A stretch of DNA of 64,000 bases from Cupriavidus oxalaticus (GTDB lineage Bacteria; Pseudomonadota; Gammaproteobacteria; Burkholderiales; Burkholderiaceae), in assembly GCF_004768545.1 (NCBI RefSeq), contig NZ_CP038640.1, positions 25,460 through 89,459 of the forward strand. The letters run 5' to 3'. Each line of letters opens with the position of its first letter. Positions within the stretch are counted from its first letter, which is position 1. The notes beneath the pieces are model-generated. The model was not told where the DNA came from. It searched no databases and saw only the letters and a program-made list of their open reading frames with translations. Below are positions 8,350-17,302 of this stretch, in pieces. The position numbers and the translations under genes were made by a program.

Positions 8350-8784
8350 ATGGAAAACAATTTGGAGAACCTGACCATTGGCGTTTTCGCCAAGGCGGCC
8401 GGGGTCAATGTGGAGACCATCCGTTTCTATCAGCGCAAGGGCTTGTTGCTGGAGCCTGACAAGCCCTATGGCAGCATCCGCCGCTATGGCGAGGCGGATG
8501 TAACGCGGGTGCGCTTCGTGAAATCAGCCCAGCGGCTGGGCTTCAGCCTGGATGAGATCGCCGAGCTGCTGCGGCTGGAGGATGGCACCCATTGCGAGGA
8601 AGCCAGCAGTCTGGCCGAGCACAAGCTCAAGGACGTGCGCGAGAAAATGGCTGACCTGGCGCGCATGGAGGCCGTGCTGTCTGAGTTGGTGTGCGCCTGC
8701 CATGCGCGAAGGGGGAACGTTTCCTGCCCGCTGATCGCGTCACTACAGGGTGGAGCAAGCTTGGCAGGTTCGGCTATGCCTTAG
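8350..8784 (+). CDS. merR: Mercury-responsive regulator MerR
   Basis: A 144-aa full-length MerR with the N-terminal winged helix ([21 protein letters not shown]) and a long dimer helix. The Hg(II) ligands Cys82 (THCEE), Cys117 (VCACH) and Cys126 (NVSCPL) are all present. It starts opposite merT and ends just before the transposon terminal repeat at 8780. The regulator is intact but its structural operon is gone, so it no longer confers resistance by itself. Confidence 0.95.
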
Positions 8785-8817
8785 CGTGCTTTATTTTCCG
8801 TTTTCTGAGACGACCCC
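8780..8817 (-). repeat. 38-bp terminal inverted repeat of a Tn21/Tn501-type mer transposon
   Basis: Reading on the minus strand from 8817 gives GGGGTCGTCTCAGAAAACGG and on to GCACGCTAAG at 8780, the 38-bp end I know from Tn501/Tn21 mer transposons. It marks the merR-side border between the mer element and the plasmid backbone. The partner repeat is not in the window. Confidence 0.9.
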
Positions 8818-8896
8818 TGCCTCGCCGGAAGTGGCGATGCTCGAGAAAAAAAGCCGCCTCGATCTCGGGCGGCTCCAGGGGAGGGCAGGGGGGCGA
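8818..8896. terminator. trfA terminator with one dyad-repeat half unit
   Basis: The hairpin AGCCGCC (8852-8858)/GGCGGCT (8868-8874) is followed, in the minus direction of trfA, by a run of T at 8845-8852, a rho-independent terminator. It is preceded by TGGCGATGCTCGAG (8832-8844), the same end motif as the repeat arrays elsewhere on the plasmid. The mer transposon end lies directly next to it. Confidence 0.8.
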
Positions 8897-10117
8897 TCAC
8901 CGCTTGCAATGCACCAGGTCGTCGTTCACCCACGCACTTTCGACCAGGCCGTTTTCGCGCAGCTCGTCGCACGCTTCGCCTACCTGCTCGCGCCACTTCT
9001 TCGGCCGGGTGGAATCCGAGCCGCACATCAGCCGGAACGTCTCCAGCTTGAGCGGGTACGGCTCCTTGTGGGTGGCGAAGTAGTCGAACATGCGCCGCGC
9101 GGTGGGCGACAGCTTGCGGTACTTCTCCCACACGAATTTCGTGTAGTGGTCGCCGGCGAACAGCACCACGATTTCGGCGTCGATCTCGACCTGGCAGCGC
9201 GACGTGCGCTTGCCGCGATCCAGGACGCGGAAGCGCCGGATCAGCGACACCGATTCGAGCCGGCCGATGCGTTGGGATGAGAACTGCATGGCCGACGCCT
9301 GGAGCCGCGTCAGGCATTCCTCGGCCCTTGTGTAGTACCGACCGTTGATTGACCAGTCCAAGTCCTGGCAAAGCTCGTAGAACGTGAAGGAAACCGGCTC
9401 TCCGAGCGCGGTGCGCTTCGCGTACTCCAGCACCTGGGCGAATACCAGCTCGTCGTCGTCGGCGCGCAGCTCGATCCCGGTGTAGGTGATCTCCACGTCT
9501 TTGTTGACGTGGTAGATCGACTGGCCTTGCAGCGCGGCGCGCGGCACCTTCTTGTTGCGGACGGTGAAGATCGCCGACCGCCCGAAGTCGTTGGGCAGTG
9601 CCCGCATGTGATCCGGCCAGGGAGCCAGGTCGAACAGCGAGAGCTGCATGTCCTTGATCTGCTGCTTCGTGTGCTTGAGCAAGGCCGTCTGCTTGGCCTC
9701 GCTGACCTTCTCGGCCAGCTCACCGCCGGCCGTTCGCTTCTTGGTCGCCATCGCACTACTCCGTTTGTCCTGGGCCAGCGCGCCGATCTGCTCGGCCATC
9801 TTGTTCACGGCGGTGCGCGGTTCGGGCGGCAGGCCCATCGTGCGCGCAAGCTCGGCCGATTCCTGCGCCATGCGCTCGGATCGCTCGACGGCGGCACTTG
9901 CCGGCGTCGGTAGCTTCGGCGGCAAAGCCGCCTCGTTGTCGCCGGCCGTGGCCGGCAGCTCGAAGAGGGAACCGGCGGGGCGGAAGGCCCCGCCGGCGCT
10001 GCCCGAGTCCCTGCGAGCGGCGGCGGTACGGGCGGCAAGGTCGGTGGCGTCGGCTTCGCTAAGCCCGCCCTCGATGAGCTTGCGCCTGTATTCCTGCTCG
10101 TTGAACTCGTTCTGCAT
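8897..10117 (-). CDS. trfA: Replication initiator TrfA
   Basis: A 406-aa IncP replication initiator that binds the oriV iterons and recruits host DnaA/DnaB. As in RK2, an internal in-frame start at Met123 (MATKKRTAGG, position 9751) would give a 284-aa TrfA2; the long form has the extra N-terminal region (MQNEFNEQEYRRKLIEGGL). Two winged-helix domains are expected in the C-terminal two thirds (EPVSFTFYELCQDLDWSINGRYYTR...). It is transcribed with ssb from the promoter at 10506-10618 carrying a KorA operator and a KorB operator. The length fits IncP-1beta TrfA. Confidence 0.95.
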   Translation of the reverse strand: MQNEFNEQEYRRKLIEGGLSEADATDLAARTAAARRDSGSAGGAFRPAGSLFELPATAGDNEAALPPKLPTPASAAVERSERMAQESAELARTMGLPPEPRTAVNKMAEQIGALAQDKRSSAMATKKRTAGGELAEKVSEAKQTALLKHTKQQIKDMQLSLFDLAPWPDHMRALPNDFGRSAIFTVRNKKVPRAALQGQSIYHVNKDVEITYTGIELRADDDELVFAQVLEYAKRTALGEPVSFTFYELCQDLDWSINGRYYTRAEECLTRLQASAMQFSSQRIGRLESVSLIRRFRVLDRGKRTSRCQVEIDAEIVVLFAGDHYTKFVWEKYRKLSPTARRMFDYFATHKEPYPLKLETFRLMCGSDSTRPKKWREQVGEACDELRENGLVESAWVNDDLVHCKR

Positions 10118-10163
10118 CTAATCTCCCTCCTAGCATACTGCCCGGCCGTGGCCGGGCCTGGCC

Positions 10164-10505
10164 TTACTGGCCGCCGCCTGGCGCTTTGGTGTCCAGGTAT
10201 TCGATTTCCTCGGCGATGAAATCGAAGCCGTATTCGGTCTTGCCGTCCTTCTCGTACTTCGTCGGCTCGATGCGGCCCTGGACGAACACCTTGGAGCCTT
10301 TGCCCAGGTACTTGCCCGCGTTCTCGGCCAGGCCGCCGAACGACTTGATGCGGAAGAAGTCCGTCTGCTCCTGCTTCGCACCGGCTGCGTTGCGCCACAC
10401 GCGATTGACAGCCAGGTCGAAAACGGCGCGGGCGCTGTTTTCGCTATGGCGAACGTCGGTATCGCGGGTAAGATTACCGATAAACTGGAACAGGTTGTGG
10501 CTCAT
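10164..10505 (-). CDS. ssb: Plasmid single-stranded DNA-binding protein Ssb
   Basis: A 113-aa OB-fold SSB, shorter than chromosomal SSB because it lacks the long acidic tail, as known for IncP plasmids. It starts MSHNLFQFIGNLTRDTD and has GSKVFVQGRIEPTKYEKDGK. It coats single-stranded DNA during replication or transfer. It is first in the ssb-trfA operon, 46 bases before trfA. Confidence 0.92.
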   Translation of the reverse strand: MSHNLFQFIGNLTRDTDVRHSENSARAVFDLAVNRVWRNAAGAKQEQTDFFRIKSFGGLAENAGKYLGKGSKVFVQGRIEPTKYEKDGKTEYGFDFIAEEIEYLDTKAPGGGQ

Positions 10506-10537
10506 TCGTCATGCTCCTTTCGCTAATGGAGTCGTCA

Positions 10538-10549
10538 GTTTAGCTAAAC
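10538..10549. promoter_or_regulatory. KorA operator at the ssb-trfA promoter
   Basis: A perfect 12-bp palindrome GTTTAGCTAAAC, the KorA site known to control the IncP trfA promoter. Confidence 0.9.
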
Positions 10550-10569
10550 CTGCGTCCGTGGTCAAGAAC

Positions 10570-10582
10570 TTTAGCGGCTAAA
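10570..10582. promoter_or_regulatory. KorB operator in the trfA/trbA intergenic region
   Basis: A perfect 13-bp TTTAGCGGCTAAA. Its position between the divergent ssb-trfA and trbA genes fits co-repression of trfA by KorA and KorB and control of trbA. Confidence 0.9.
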
Positions 10583-10618
10583 ATTTTCTGCCGCCCGCAC
10601 CGAGAAGGCATACGGGCC

Positions 10619-10981
10619 TTGTACAACTACATCTTCTTCACGAACGTGCTCCGGCTGCTCGATGAGCGGCACATGACGAAAAAGGAGCTATCGGACAGGT
10701 CGGGGGTTTCGATCTCCTTCCTGTCCGATCTCACTACTGGCAAAGCCAACCCCTCCCTAAAGGTGATGGAGGACATTGCGCAGGCCCTTGAAACTCCCCT
10801 GCCGCTCCTGCTTGAATCGACCGACCTGGACAAAGAAGCCCTTGACACCCTGGCCGGCGGCAAGGCACCCCGAAGCCTGCCGCCAGGCTTCGAGCGCGTG
10901 GCGGCCGTGCTGCCAGAACACCAGGCGTTCATCGTCAAGAAGTGGGGCGAAGCGACAAGGAAGAAACTTAGAGGGAGTTGA
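10619..10981 (+). CDS. trbA: Transfer-gene repressor TrbA
   Basis: A 120-aa regulator starting with TTG at 10619 after GAGAAGG. The N-terminal helix-turn-helix (MTKKELSDRSGVSISFLSDL, about residues 19-38) is of the Cro/XRE type. The C-terminal block FERVAAVLPEHQAFIVKKW is shared with KorA (FERVTAVLPEHQAFIVKRW at 45118-45426) and partly with KlcB, the known KorA/TrbA dimerisation domain. TrbA represses tra and trb promoters. It is divergent from ssb and upstream of trbB. Confidence 0.93.
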   Translation: MYNYIFFTNVLRLLDERHMTKKELSDRSGVSISFLSDLTTGKANPSLKVMEDIAQALETPLPLLLESTDLDKEALDTLAGGKAPRSLPPGFERVAAVLPEHQAFIVKKWGEATRKKLRGS

Positions 10982-11290
10982 CGCCAGGATGTGAGAAGGG
11001 AAGGGAAGCGGCGCGGAACTGAGCCACAAGAGCCAGCCAAGTTTTAGCCGCTAAAGCCCGCCGGGGTGGCTCAACCCCCGGACAACCCATAACGCAAACG
11101 CCACGGGTTCGGCGCGAGGGCGCACGGAGCATGCGCCGCGTTGTCGCCTCTTTCGCCCCTGCAATCCGCGATGCAACGTCGCGGCCGAAGTCACCCTTGT
11201 GCGCTTCGGTGTTGCGGTCGAAATTAGTTCGGTATATCGTATGAACCTGTGTAGAATGCGCGAAACGCAACGGCATACAGGGCATACGGA
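10982..11290. promoter_or_regulatory. trbA-trbB intergenic region with KorB operator and trbB promoter
   Basis: Non-coding stretch of 309 bases. A perfect KorB operator TTTAGCCGCTAAA lies at 11043-11055. Close to trbB an AT-richer segment (TTCGGTATATCGTATGAACCTGTGTAGAATG, from about 11229) is the likely trbB promoter; the -10 is probably TAGAAT near 11253. No gene is visible in the GC-rich rest. Confidence 0.65.
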
Positions 11291-12253
11291 ATGACCGACC
11301 AGAAACCAGAACACAACAGCATCAAGGAACGGGCGAAGAAGAAGCTCGAACGCGACATGGGGCCGGAGCTGCTGGCCGCCCTCAACGATCCCAAGACCGT
11401 TGAAATCATGCTCAACGCGGACGGCAAGCTCTGGCTCGAACGCCTGGGCGAGCCGATGAAGTGCATCGGCACGCTGCGCGTCGCGCAGGCGCAAGCCATC
11501 ATCGAAACCATCGCGGGCTACCACGGCAAGGAAGTCACGCGCTCCAAGCCGATCCTGGAAGGCGAGCTGCCCCTTGATGGCAGTCGCTTCGCCGGCCAGC
11601 TCCCGCCGGTTGTGCCCGCACCCACCTTCGCCATTCGGAAGAAGGCCGTCGCCATCTTCACGCTCGATCAGTACGTCGAACGCGGAATCATGACCGCGCC
11701 GCAGCGCGAGGCATTGATTGCAGCGGTGCGCGCGCACCGGAACATCCTTGTGATCGGCGGCACCGGCTCGGGCAAGACCACGCTGGTGAACGCGATCATC
11801 AACGAGATGGTGATTCAAGACCCGACCGAGCGGGTTTTCATCATCGAGGACACCGGCGAAATCCAGTGCGCCGCCGAGAACTACGTCCAGTACCACACCA
11901 GCATCGACGTGAACATGACGGCGCTGCTGAAAACCACCCTCCGCATGCGCCCCGACCGAATCCTGGTCGGCGAGGTGCGCGGCCCCGAAGCCCTTGATCT
12001 GTTGATGGCCTGGAACACCGGGCACGAAGGAGGTGCTGCAACCCTGCACGCAAACAACGCCAAAGCTGGATTGGATCGGCTCGCCATGCTCATCAGCATG
12101 CACCCCGATTCCCCGAAACCCATTGAACCGCTTATCGGCGAGGCGGTTCACGTGGTTGTTCATATCGCCCGCGTCGAAGGCTCGCGGCGCATCCAGGAAA
12201 TCTTGGAGGTTTCCGGGTTCGCCAACGGCCAGTACATCACCAAAACCCTCTGA
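11291..12253 (+). CDS. trbB: TrbB, VirB11-type secretion ATPase
   Basis: A 320-aa hexameric traffic ATPase of the VirB11/PulE family. Walker A GGTGSGKTT is at residues 156-164, an Asp box (IEDTGEIQC) follows, and RPDRILVGEVRGPEALDLL is the Walker B/His-box region. It powers assembly of the IncP mating-pair apparatus at the cytoplasmic face of the inner membrane. First gene of the trb operon. Confidence 0.96.
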   Translation: MTDQKPEHNSIKERAKKKLERDMGPELLAALNDPKTVEIMLNADGKLWLERLGEPMKCIGTLRVAQAQAIIETIAGYHGKEVTRSKPILEGELPLDGSRFAGQLPPVVPAPTFAIRKKAVAIFTLDQYVERGIMTAPQREALIAAVRAHRNILVIGGTGSGKTTLVNAIINEMVIQDPTERVFIIEDTGEIQCAAENYVQYHTSIDVNMTALLKTTLRMRPDRILVGEVRGPEALDLLMAWNTGHEGGAATLHANNAKAGLDRLAMLISMHPDSPKPIEPLIGEAVHVVVHIARVEGSRRIQEILEVSGFANGQYITKTL

Positions 12254-12269
12254 CTAGGAGTTACGACCA

Positions 12270-12734
12270 ATGCAAGCAACCTTCCCGGCATTCCGCCTCA
12301 ACCGCAACGCCCTGTTCTACATGGGCCTCTTCGCCCTCCTGGCGTTCTTCCTGCTGGCCCCCCAGCACGCATTCGCCTCCGAGGGCACCGGCGGCTCTCT
12401 GCCGTATGAGAGCTGGCTGACCAACCTCCGCAACTCCGTCACCGGCCCGGTGGCCTTCGCGCTGTCGATCATCGGCATCGTGGTCGCCGGCGGCATCCTG
12501 ATCTTCGGCGGCGAACTCAACGGCTTCTTCCGCACGTTGATCTTCATCGTCCTGGTCATGGCCCTGCTGGTCGGCGCGCAGAACATGATGAGCACGTTCT
12601 TCGGCCGTGGCGCGGAAATCGCCGCCCTGACCGATGGCGCGCTGCACCAGGTCAAGGTCGCCGCGCTGGACGTGGCCGGCTTCCCCGGCGAAGCCGTCAT
12701 GCGCTGGGCCGAGCGCGGCCACATCGCGGGGTAA
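12270..12734 (+). CDS. trbC: TrbC, prepilin of the conjugative pilus
   Basis: A 154-aa VirB2-like prepilin. A long signal sequence ends near AFASEG (about residue 37), then come two hydrophobic helices ([20 protein letters not shown] and [16 protein letters not shown]). In RK2 the mature pilin is trimmed at both ends and cyclised by the TraF peptidase, which is encoded at 33669-34205. It starts 16 bases after trbB. Confidence 0.93.
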   Translation: MQATFPAFRLNRNALFYMGLFALLAFFLLAPQHAFASEGTGGSLPYESWLTNLRNSVTGPVAFALSIIGIVVAGGILIFGGELNGFFRTLIFIVLVMALLVGAQNMMSTFFGRGAEIAALTDGALHQVKVAALDVAGFPGEAVMRWAERGHIAG

Positions 12735-12737
12735 GTC

Positions 12738-13049
12738 ATGGCTCTGCGCGCGATCCCCATCCGTAGGGCCGGCAACCGAGAAAACCTGTTCATGGGCGGG
12801 GATCGTGAGCTGGTGATGTTCTCGGGCCTGCTGGCCGGCGCGCTGATTTTCAGCGCCCAAGAAGTGAGGGCAACGGTGTTCGGCATCGCCTTGTGGTTCG
12901 GCGCGCTCTTCGCGCTGCGCCTCATGGCGAAGGCCGATCCGAAGCTGCGACACGTGTACCTGCGGCACCGCCGGTACAAGCCGTACTACCCGGCTCGCAG
13001 CACGCCCTTCCGTGACAACACGCCGAGTCAAGGGAAGCAATACAAATGA
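12738..13049 (+). CDS. trbD: TrbD, VirB3-like membrane protein
   Basis: A 103-aa protein starting MALRAIPIRRAGNRENLFMG, with two adjacent hydrophobic helices in residues 30-75. It is the VirB3-type inner-membrane subunit associated with the TrbE ATPase. It overlaps the trbE start by four bases. Confidence 0.92.
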   Translation: MALRAIPIRRAGNRENLFMGGDRELVMFSGLLAGALIFSAQEVRATVFGIALWFGALFALRLMAKADPKLRHVYLRHRRYKPYYPARSTPFRDNTPSQGKQYK

Positions 13050-15604
13050 TCGAAGCAATCGCAATTGCCATTGCTGTGCTCGGTGCGGTTCTGTTGCTCA
13101 TCCTCTTTGCCCGCATCCGGGCTGTCGATGCCGAGCTGAAGCTCAAGAAGCATCGCGCCAAGGATGCCGGCCTGGCCGATCTGCTCAATTACGCCGCCGT
13201 GGTCGATGACGGCGTGATCGTGGGCAAGAACGGCTCCTTTATGGCCGCCTGGCTGTACAAGGGTGATGACAACGCCAGCAGCACCGAGGAACAGCGGGAA
13301 ATGGTGTCGTTCCGCATCAACCAGGCCCTGGCGGGCCTGGGGAACGGCTGGATGGTGCATGTCGATGCTGTGCGTCGGCCTGCGCCGAACTACTCGGAGC
13401 GGGGCGTGTCATCGTTCCCCGACTCCGTTTCCTTCGCCATTGACGAGGAACGCCGGCGCTTGTTCGAGGGCCTGGGCGCGATGTTCGAGGGCTACTTTGT
13501 CCTGACCGTCACGTGGTTCCCGCCAGTGCTGGCCCAGCGCAAGTTTGTCGAACTCATGTTCGATGACGATGCGGTGGCTCCCGACCATACGGCGCGCACT
13601 ACGGGCCTGATTGCGCAGTTCAAGCGCGAGATCACCAGCCTGGAATCGCGCCTGTCCTCGGCGGTCAAGATGACGCGCCTGCGCGGCCAAAAAGTCGTGT
13701 CGGAAGAGGGCAGGGAAGTCACGCACGATGACTTCCTGAGCTGGTTGCAGTTCTGCGTGACGGGCCTCCATCACCCGGTCATGCTGCCCAGCAATCCGAT
13801 GTACCTCGATGCGGTAATCGGCGGGCAAGAGCTGTGGGGCGGCGTCGTGCCCAAGATCGGGCGCAAGTTCATCCAGGTGGTCGCCATCGAAGGCTTCCCC
13901 TTGGAGTCAACGCCTGGGGTGCTCTCGGCCCTGGCCGAGCTGCCCAGCGAATACCGCTGGTCGAGCCGCTTCATCTTCATGGATCAGCACGAGTCCTTGA
14001 AGCACCTGGACAAGTTCCGCAAGAAGTGGAAGCAGAAGATTCGCGGCTTCTTCGATCAGGTGTTCAACACGAATACCGGCTCGATCAACCAGGACGCGGC
14101 CGCGATGGTCGGCGACGCCGAGGCGGCCATCGCCGAGGTCAACAGCGGCTTGGTGGCGGCCGGCTACTACACCAGCGTAGTCGTGCTGATGGACGAGGAT
14201 CGGGAGCGCCTGGCGGCCTCCGCGCTCCTGGTCGAGAAGGCCGTCAACCGCCTGGCCTTCGCGGCCCGTATCGAGACGATCAACACGCTCGATGCGTACC
14301 TGGGCAGCTTGCCCGGCCACGGCGTCGAGAACGTGCGCCGGCCGCTCATCAACACGATGAACCTGGCCGACCTGCTGCCGACAAGCTCGATCTGGACGGG
14401 CAGCGCCACGGCTCCGTGCCCGATGTACCCGCCGCTGTCGCCGGCGCTCATGCACTGCGTGACGGTGGGCGCTACGCCGTTCCGCCTGAACCTGCACGTG
14501 CGCGACCTGGGCCACACCTTCATGTTCGGCCCGACCGGCGCAGGCAAATCGACGCACCTGGGCATCATCGCCGCGCAGCTCCGTCGCTACGCCGGCATGT
14601 CGATCTACGCCTTCGACAAGGGCATGTCGATGTACCCACTCGCGGCCGGCATCCGCGCGGCCACGAAGGGCAAGAGCGGCCTGCATTTCACGGTGGCCGC
14701 CGACGATGACCGCCTGGCGTTCTGCCCGCTCCAGTTCCTCGAAACGAAGGGGGATAGGGCCTGGGCGATGGAGTGGATCGACACCATCCTGGCGTTGAAC
14801 GGCGTCAACACCACGCCGGCGCAGCGCAACGAGATCGGCAACGCGATCATGAGCATGCACGCCAGCGGCGCGCGCACGCTCTCCGAGTTCTCGGTGACGA
14901 TTCAGGACGAGGCGATCCGCGAGGCCATCAAGCAGTACACGGTGGACGGCTCGATGGGCCACCTGCTCGACGCCGAAGAGGACGGCCTGTCGCTGTCCGA
15001 CTTCACGGTGTTCGAGATCGAAGAGCTGATGAACCTGGGCGAGAAGTTCGCGCTGCCGGTGCTGCTCTACCTGTTCCGCCGCATCGAGCGCGCACTGAAA
15101 GGCCAGCCCTCCGTCATCATCCTGGACGAAGCCTGGTTGATGCTGGGCCACCCCGCGTTCCGCGCCAAGATCAGGGAATGGCTCAAGGTGCTGCGCAAGG
15201 CCAACTGCCTTGTGCTGATGGCGACGCAAAGCCTCTCCGACGCGGCCAACTCGGGCATCTTGGACGTGATCGTGGAATCGACCGCGACCAAGATTTTCCT
15301 GCCTAACGTCTACGCCAGGGATGAGGACACATCGGCGCTCTATCGCCGTATGGGCCTCAACGCGCGTCAGATCGAAATCCTGGCGACTGCCATTCCGAAG
15401 CGTCAGTACTACTACGTCTCGGAGAACGGCCGCCGTCTCTATGACCTTGCCCTGGGGCCGATGGCCCTGGCCTTCGTCGGTGCGTCCGACAAGGAATCGG
15501 TCGCCACCATCAAGAGCCTCGAAGCCAAGTTCGGCCACGAATGGGTGCATGAGTGGCTGGCCGGCCGTGGGCTGAATCTCAACGACTACCTGGAGGCCGC
15601 ATGA
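13046..15604 (+). CDS. trbE: TrbE, VirB4-type ATPase
   Basis: An 852-aa inner-membrane-associated ATPase. A hydrophobic N-terminal helix (residues 3-24) precedes the VirB4 domain. Walker A FGPTGAGKST is near residues 493-502 and Walker B SVIILDEAWLM near 689-699. It energises pilus biogenesis and substrate passage in the type IV secretion channel. Overlaps with trbD (ATGA) and trbF (ATGA) show coupled translation. Confidence 0.96.
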   Translation: MIEAIAIAIAVLGAVLLLILFARIRAVDAELKLKKHRAKDAGLADLLNYAAVVDDGVIVGKNGSFMAAWLYKGDDNASSTEEQREMVSFRINQALAGLGNGWMVHVDAVRRPAPNYSERGVSSFPDSVSFAIDEERRRLFEGLGAMFEGYFVLTVTWFPPVLAQRKFVELMFDDDAVAPDHTARTTGLIAQFKREITSLESRLSSAVKMTRLRGQKVVSEEGREVTHDDFLSWLQFCVTGLHHPVMLPSNPMYLDAVIGGQELWGGVVPKIGRKFIQVVAIEGFPLESTPGVLSALAELPSEYRWSSRFIFMDQHESLKHLDKFRKKWKQKIRGFFDQVFNTNTGSINQDAAAMVGDAEAAIAEVNSGLVAAGYYTSVVVLMDEDRERLAASALLVEKAVNRLAFAARIETINTLDAYLGSLPGHGVENVRRPLINTMNLADLLPTSSIWTGSATAPCPMYPPLSPALMHCVTVGATPFRLNLHVRDLGHTFMFGPTGAGKSTHLGIIAAQLRRYAGMSIYAFDKGMSMYPLAAGIRAATKGKSGLHFTVAADDDRLAFCPLQFLETKGDRAWAMEWIDTILALNGVNTTPAQRNEIGNAIMSMHASGARTLSEFSVTIQDEAIREAIKQYTVDGSMGHLLDAEEDGLSLSDFTVFEIEELMNLGEKFALPVLLYLFRRIERALKGQPSVIILDEAWLMLGHPAFRAKIREWLKVLRKANCLVLMATQSLSDAANSGILDVIVESTATKIFLPNVYARDEDTSALYRRMGLNARQIEILATAIPKRQYYYVSENGRRLYDLALGPMALAFVGASDKESVATIKSLEAKFGHEWVHEWLAGRGLNLNDYLEAA

Positions 15605-16383
15605 GCATCGCCGACACCCTCAAGGGCTTGATCTTCAAGAAGCCCGCCAACTCCGCCGAGCCGCGCGATCCGCGCCGCTCGAAGGAACCGCTCGCCGGCG
15701 GCCGCCGTGCGGGCGAGGCCGAGAACCCCTACCTGGCCGCGCGCCGCACCTGGAACGATCACGTGGGCAGCGTCGTCTCGCAGCGCCAAACCTGGCAGGT
15801 GATAGGCATCCTGTCGCTGTTGATCGCGCTGGCCGGCGTGGGTGGCGTGATCCACATCGGCAGCCAGTCGAAGTTCATCCCCTACGTGGTCGAGGTGGAC
15901 AAGCTGGGCCAGACGGTGGCCGCCGGCCCGGTGCAGGCCGCAGGGAAGGCCGATCCGCGTGTCATCCACGCCGCCGTTGCGGACTGGATGAGCTGCGCGC
16001 GCATGGTGTCGCCTGACGTGGCCTTGCAGCGCAAGTGCGTGTTCAAGGCGTACTCGATGCTCGCCCCCAACGATCCGGCGACGCCAAAGATGAACGAGTG
16101 GTTGAACGGCACGCCCGATTCCAGCCCGTTCAAGCGCGCCGAGAAGGAAATGGTCAGCGTCGAGATCAAGACCGTCATCCCGCAAACGCCCGACACCTGG
16201 CAAGTCGAGTGGGTGGAAACCACGCGCGACCGCCAAGGCACGCTGAAAGGTCAGCCCGTCACCTGGCGCGCGCTCGTGACTACCTACATCGCCGAGGTCA
16301 CGCCCAACACCACCGATGAGCAACTGCGGAACAACCCGTTGAGCATCTACGTGCGTGATTACTCCTGGTCCCGCATCCAATGA
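15601..16383 (+). CDS. trbF: TrbF, VirB8-like assembly factor
   Basis: A 260-aa protein; the start at 15601 (MSIADTLKGL) overlaps the trbE stop. It has a short cytoplasmic N terminus, a single membrane helix (VIGILSLLIALAGVGGVIHI, about residues 62-81) and a periplasmic VirB8 domain. It nucleates the mating-pair channel in the inner membrane. Confidence 0.93.
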   Translation: MSIADTLKGLIFKKPANSAEPRDPRRSKEPLAGGRRAGEAENPYLAARRTWNDHVGSVVSQRQTWQVIGILSLLIALAGVGGVIHIGSQSKFIPYVVEVDKLGQTVAAGPVQAAGKADPRVIHAAVADWMSCARMVSPDVALQRKCVFKAYSMLAPNDPATPKMNEWLNGTPDSSPFKRAEKEMVSVEIKTVIPQTPDTWQVEWVETTRDRQGTLKGQPVTWRALVTTYIAEVTPNTTDEQLRNNPLSIYVRDYSWSRIQ

Positions 16384-16400
16384 ATTCGAGGTCATCCACC

Positions 16401-17300
16401 ATGAAGAAAACCCTCTCCGCTTTGATCGTGGGCGCTGCTGTGGCGGTGCCCTCCCTGGCTCTGGCCGCCCCTGGCGACGACATTGCCGACAAGTATTTCA
16501 ACAAGACCAACCCGACGCTGACCGCTCAAGAGCGCGCGGCGCTCGCCATCGCCAAACGGTGGGAAGCGGGGTCGGCGACCGGCATCAAGCCGGTGGCCGG
16601 CTCGGGCGGTGCCATCAAGTTCGTGTACGGCGCGCAGCAGCCGAGCATCGTTTGCGCGGTGCTCCAGGTGTGCGACGTGGCCTTGCAGCCCGGCGAACAA
16701 GTGAACTCGATCAACCTGGGCGACACGGCCAGGTGGACGGTGGAACCGGCCATCACCGGCAGCGGCGCGACCGAGGTTCAGCACCTCATCATCAAGCCGA
16801 TGGACGTGGGCCTCGAAACCAGCCTGGTTGTGACCACGAACCGCCGCAGCTACCACTTCCGCCTGCGCTCGCATCGCACCGAGTACATGCCGCAAGTCTC
16901 GTTCACGTACCCCGAGGAAGCGCAAGCCAAGTGGGACGCGATCCAGCGCCGCGAGAAGCAGGAACGCACCGACAACACCCTGCCGGCGACGGGCGAGTAC
17001 CTGGGCGATCTCTCGTTCGACTATGAGCTGTCCGGGTCGGCGAGCTGGAAGCCTGTGCGCGTCTACAACGATGGCCGCAAGACCATCATCGAAATGCCCG
17101 GCACGATGCAGCAGACCGAAGCGCCGACGCTCCTGGTCGTGCGCAAAGAGGGCGGCTTGTTCACCGACGACGAAACGGTGCTGGTCAATTACCGCGTGCA
17201 GGGCAATCGCTACATCGTGGACACGGTGTTTGACCGCGCGATCCTGATTGCCGGTGTTGGCAGTAGCCAAGACCGCGTGACCATCAGCCGGAGGAAGTGA
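16401..17300 (+). CDS. trbG: TrbG, VirB9-like periplasmic/outer-membrane subunit
   Basis: A 299-aa protein; the start at 16401 is chosen because MKKTLSALIVGAAVAVPSLA is a classical signal peptide ending at ALA-APG, although an ATG at 16380 overlapping trbF also exists. The VirB9/CagX domain with beta-rich C terminus (RDRVTISRRK end) forms the outer-membrane core complex with TrbH and TrbI. Confidence 0.92.
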   Translation: MKKTLSALIVGAAVAVPSLALAAPGDDIADKYFNKTNPTLTAQERAALAIAKRWEAGSATGIKPVAGSGGAIKFVYGAQQPSIVCAVLQVCDVALQPGEQVNSINLGDTARWTVEPAITGSGATEVQHLIIKPMDVGLETSLVVTTNRRSYHFRLRSHRTEYMPQVSFTYPEEAQAKWDAIQRREKQERTDNTLPATGEYLGDLSFDYELSGSASWKPVRVYNDGRKTIIEMPGTMQQTEAPTLLVVRKEGGLFTDDETVLVNYRVQGNRYIVDTVFDRAILIAGVGSSQDRVTISRRK

Positions 17301-17302
17301 CC

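Noticed and set aside
8350..8784. A functional mercury-resistance operon
   Set aside because: Only merR and a 35-codon merT fragment are present; merP and merA are absent.
13907..15550. A 547-codon minus-strand frame opposite trbE
   Set aside because: Shadow of trbE, whose ATPase motifs are unambiguous.
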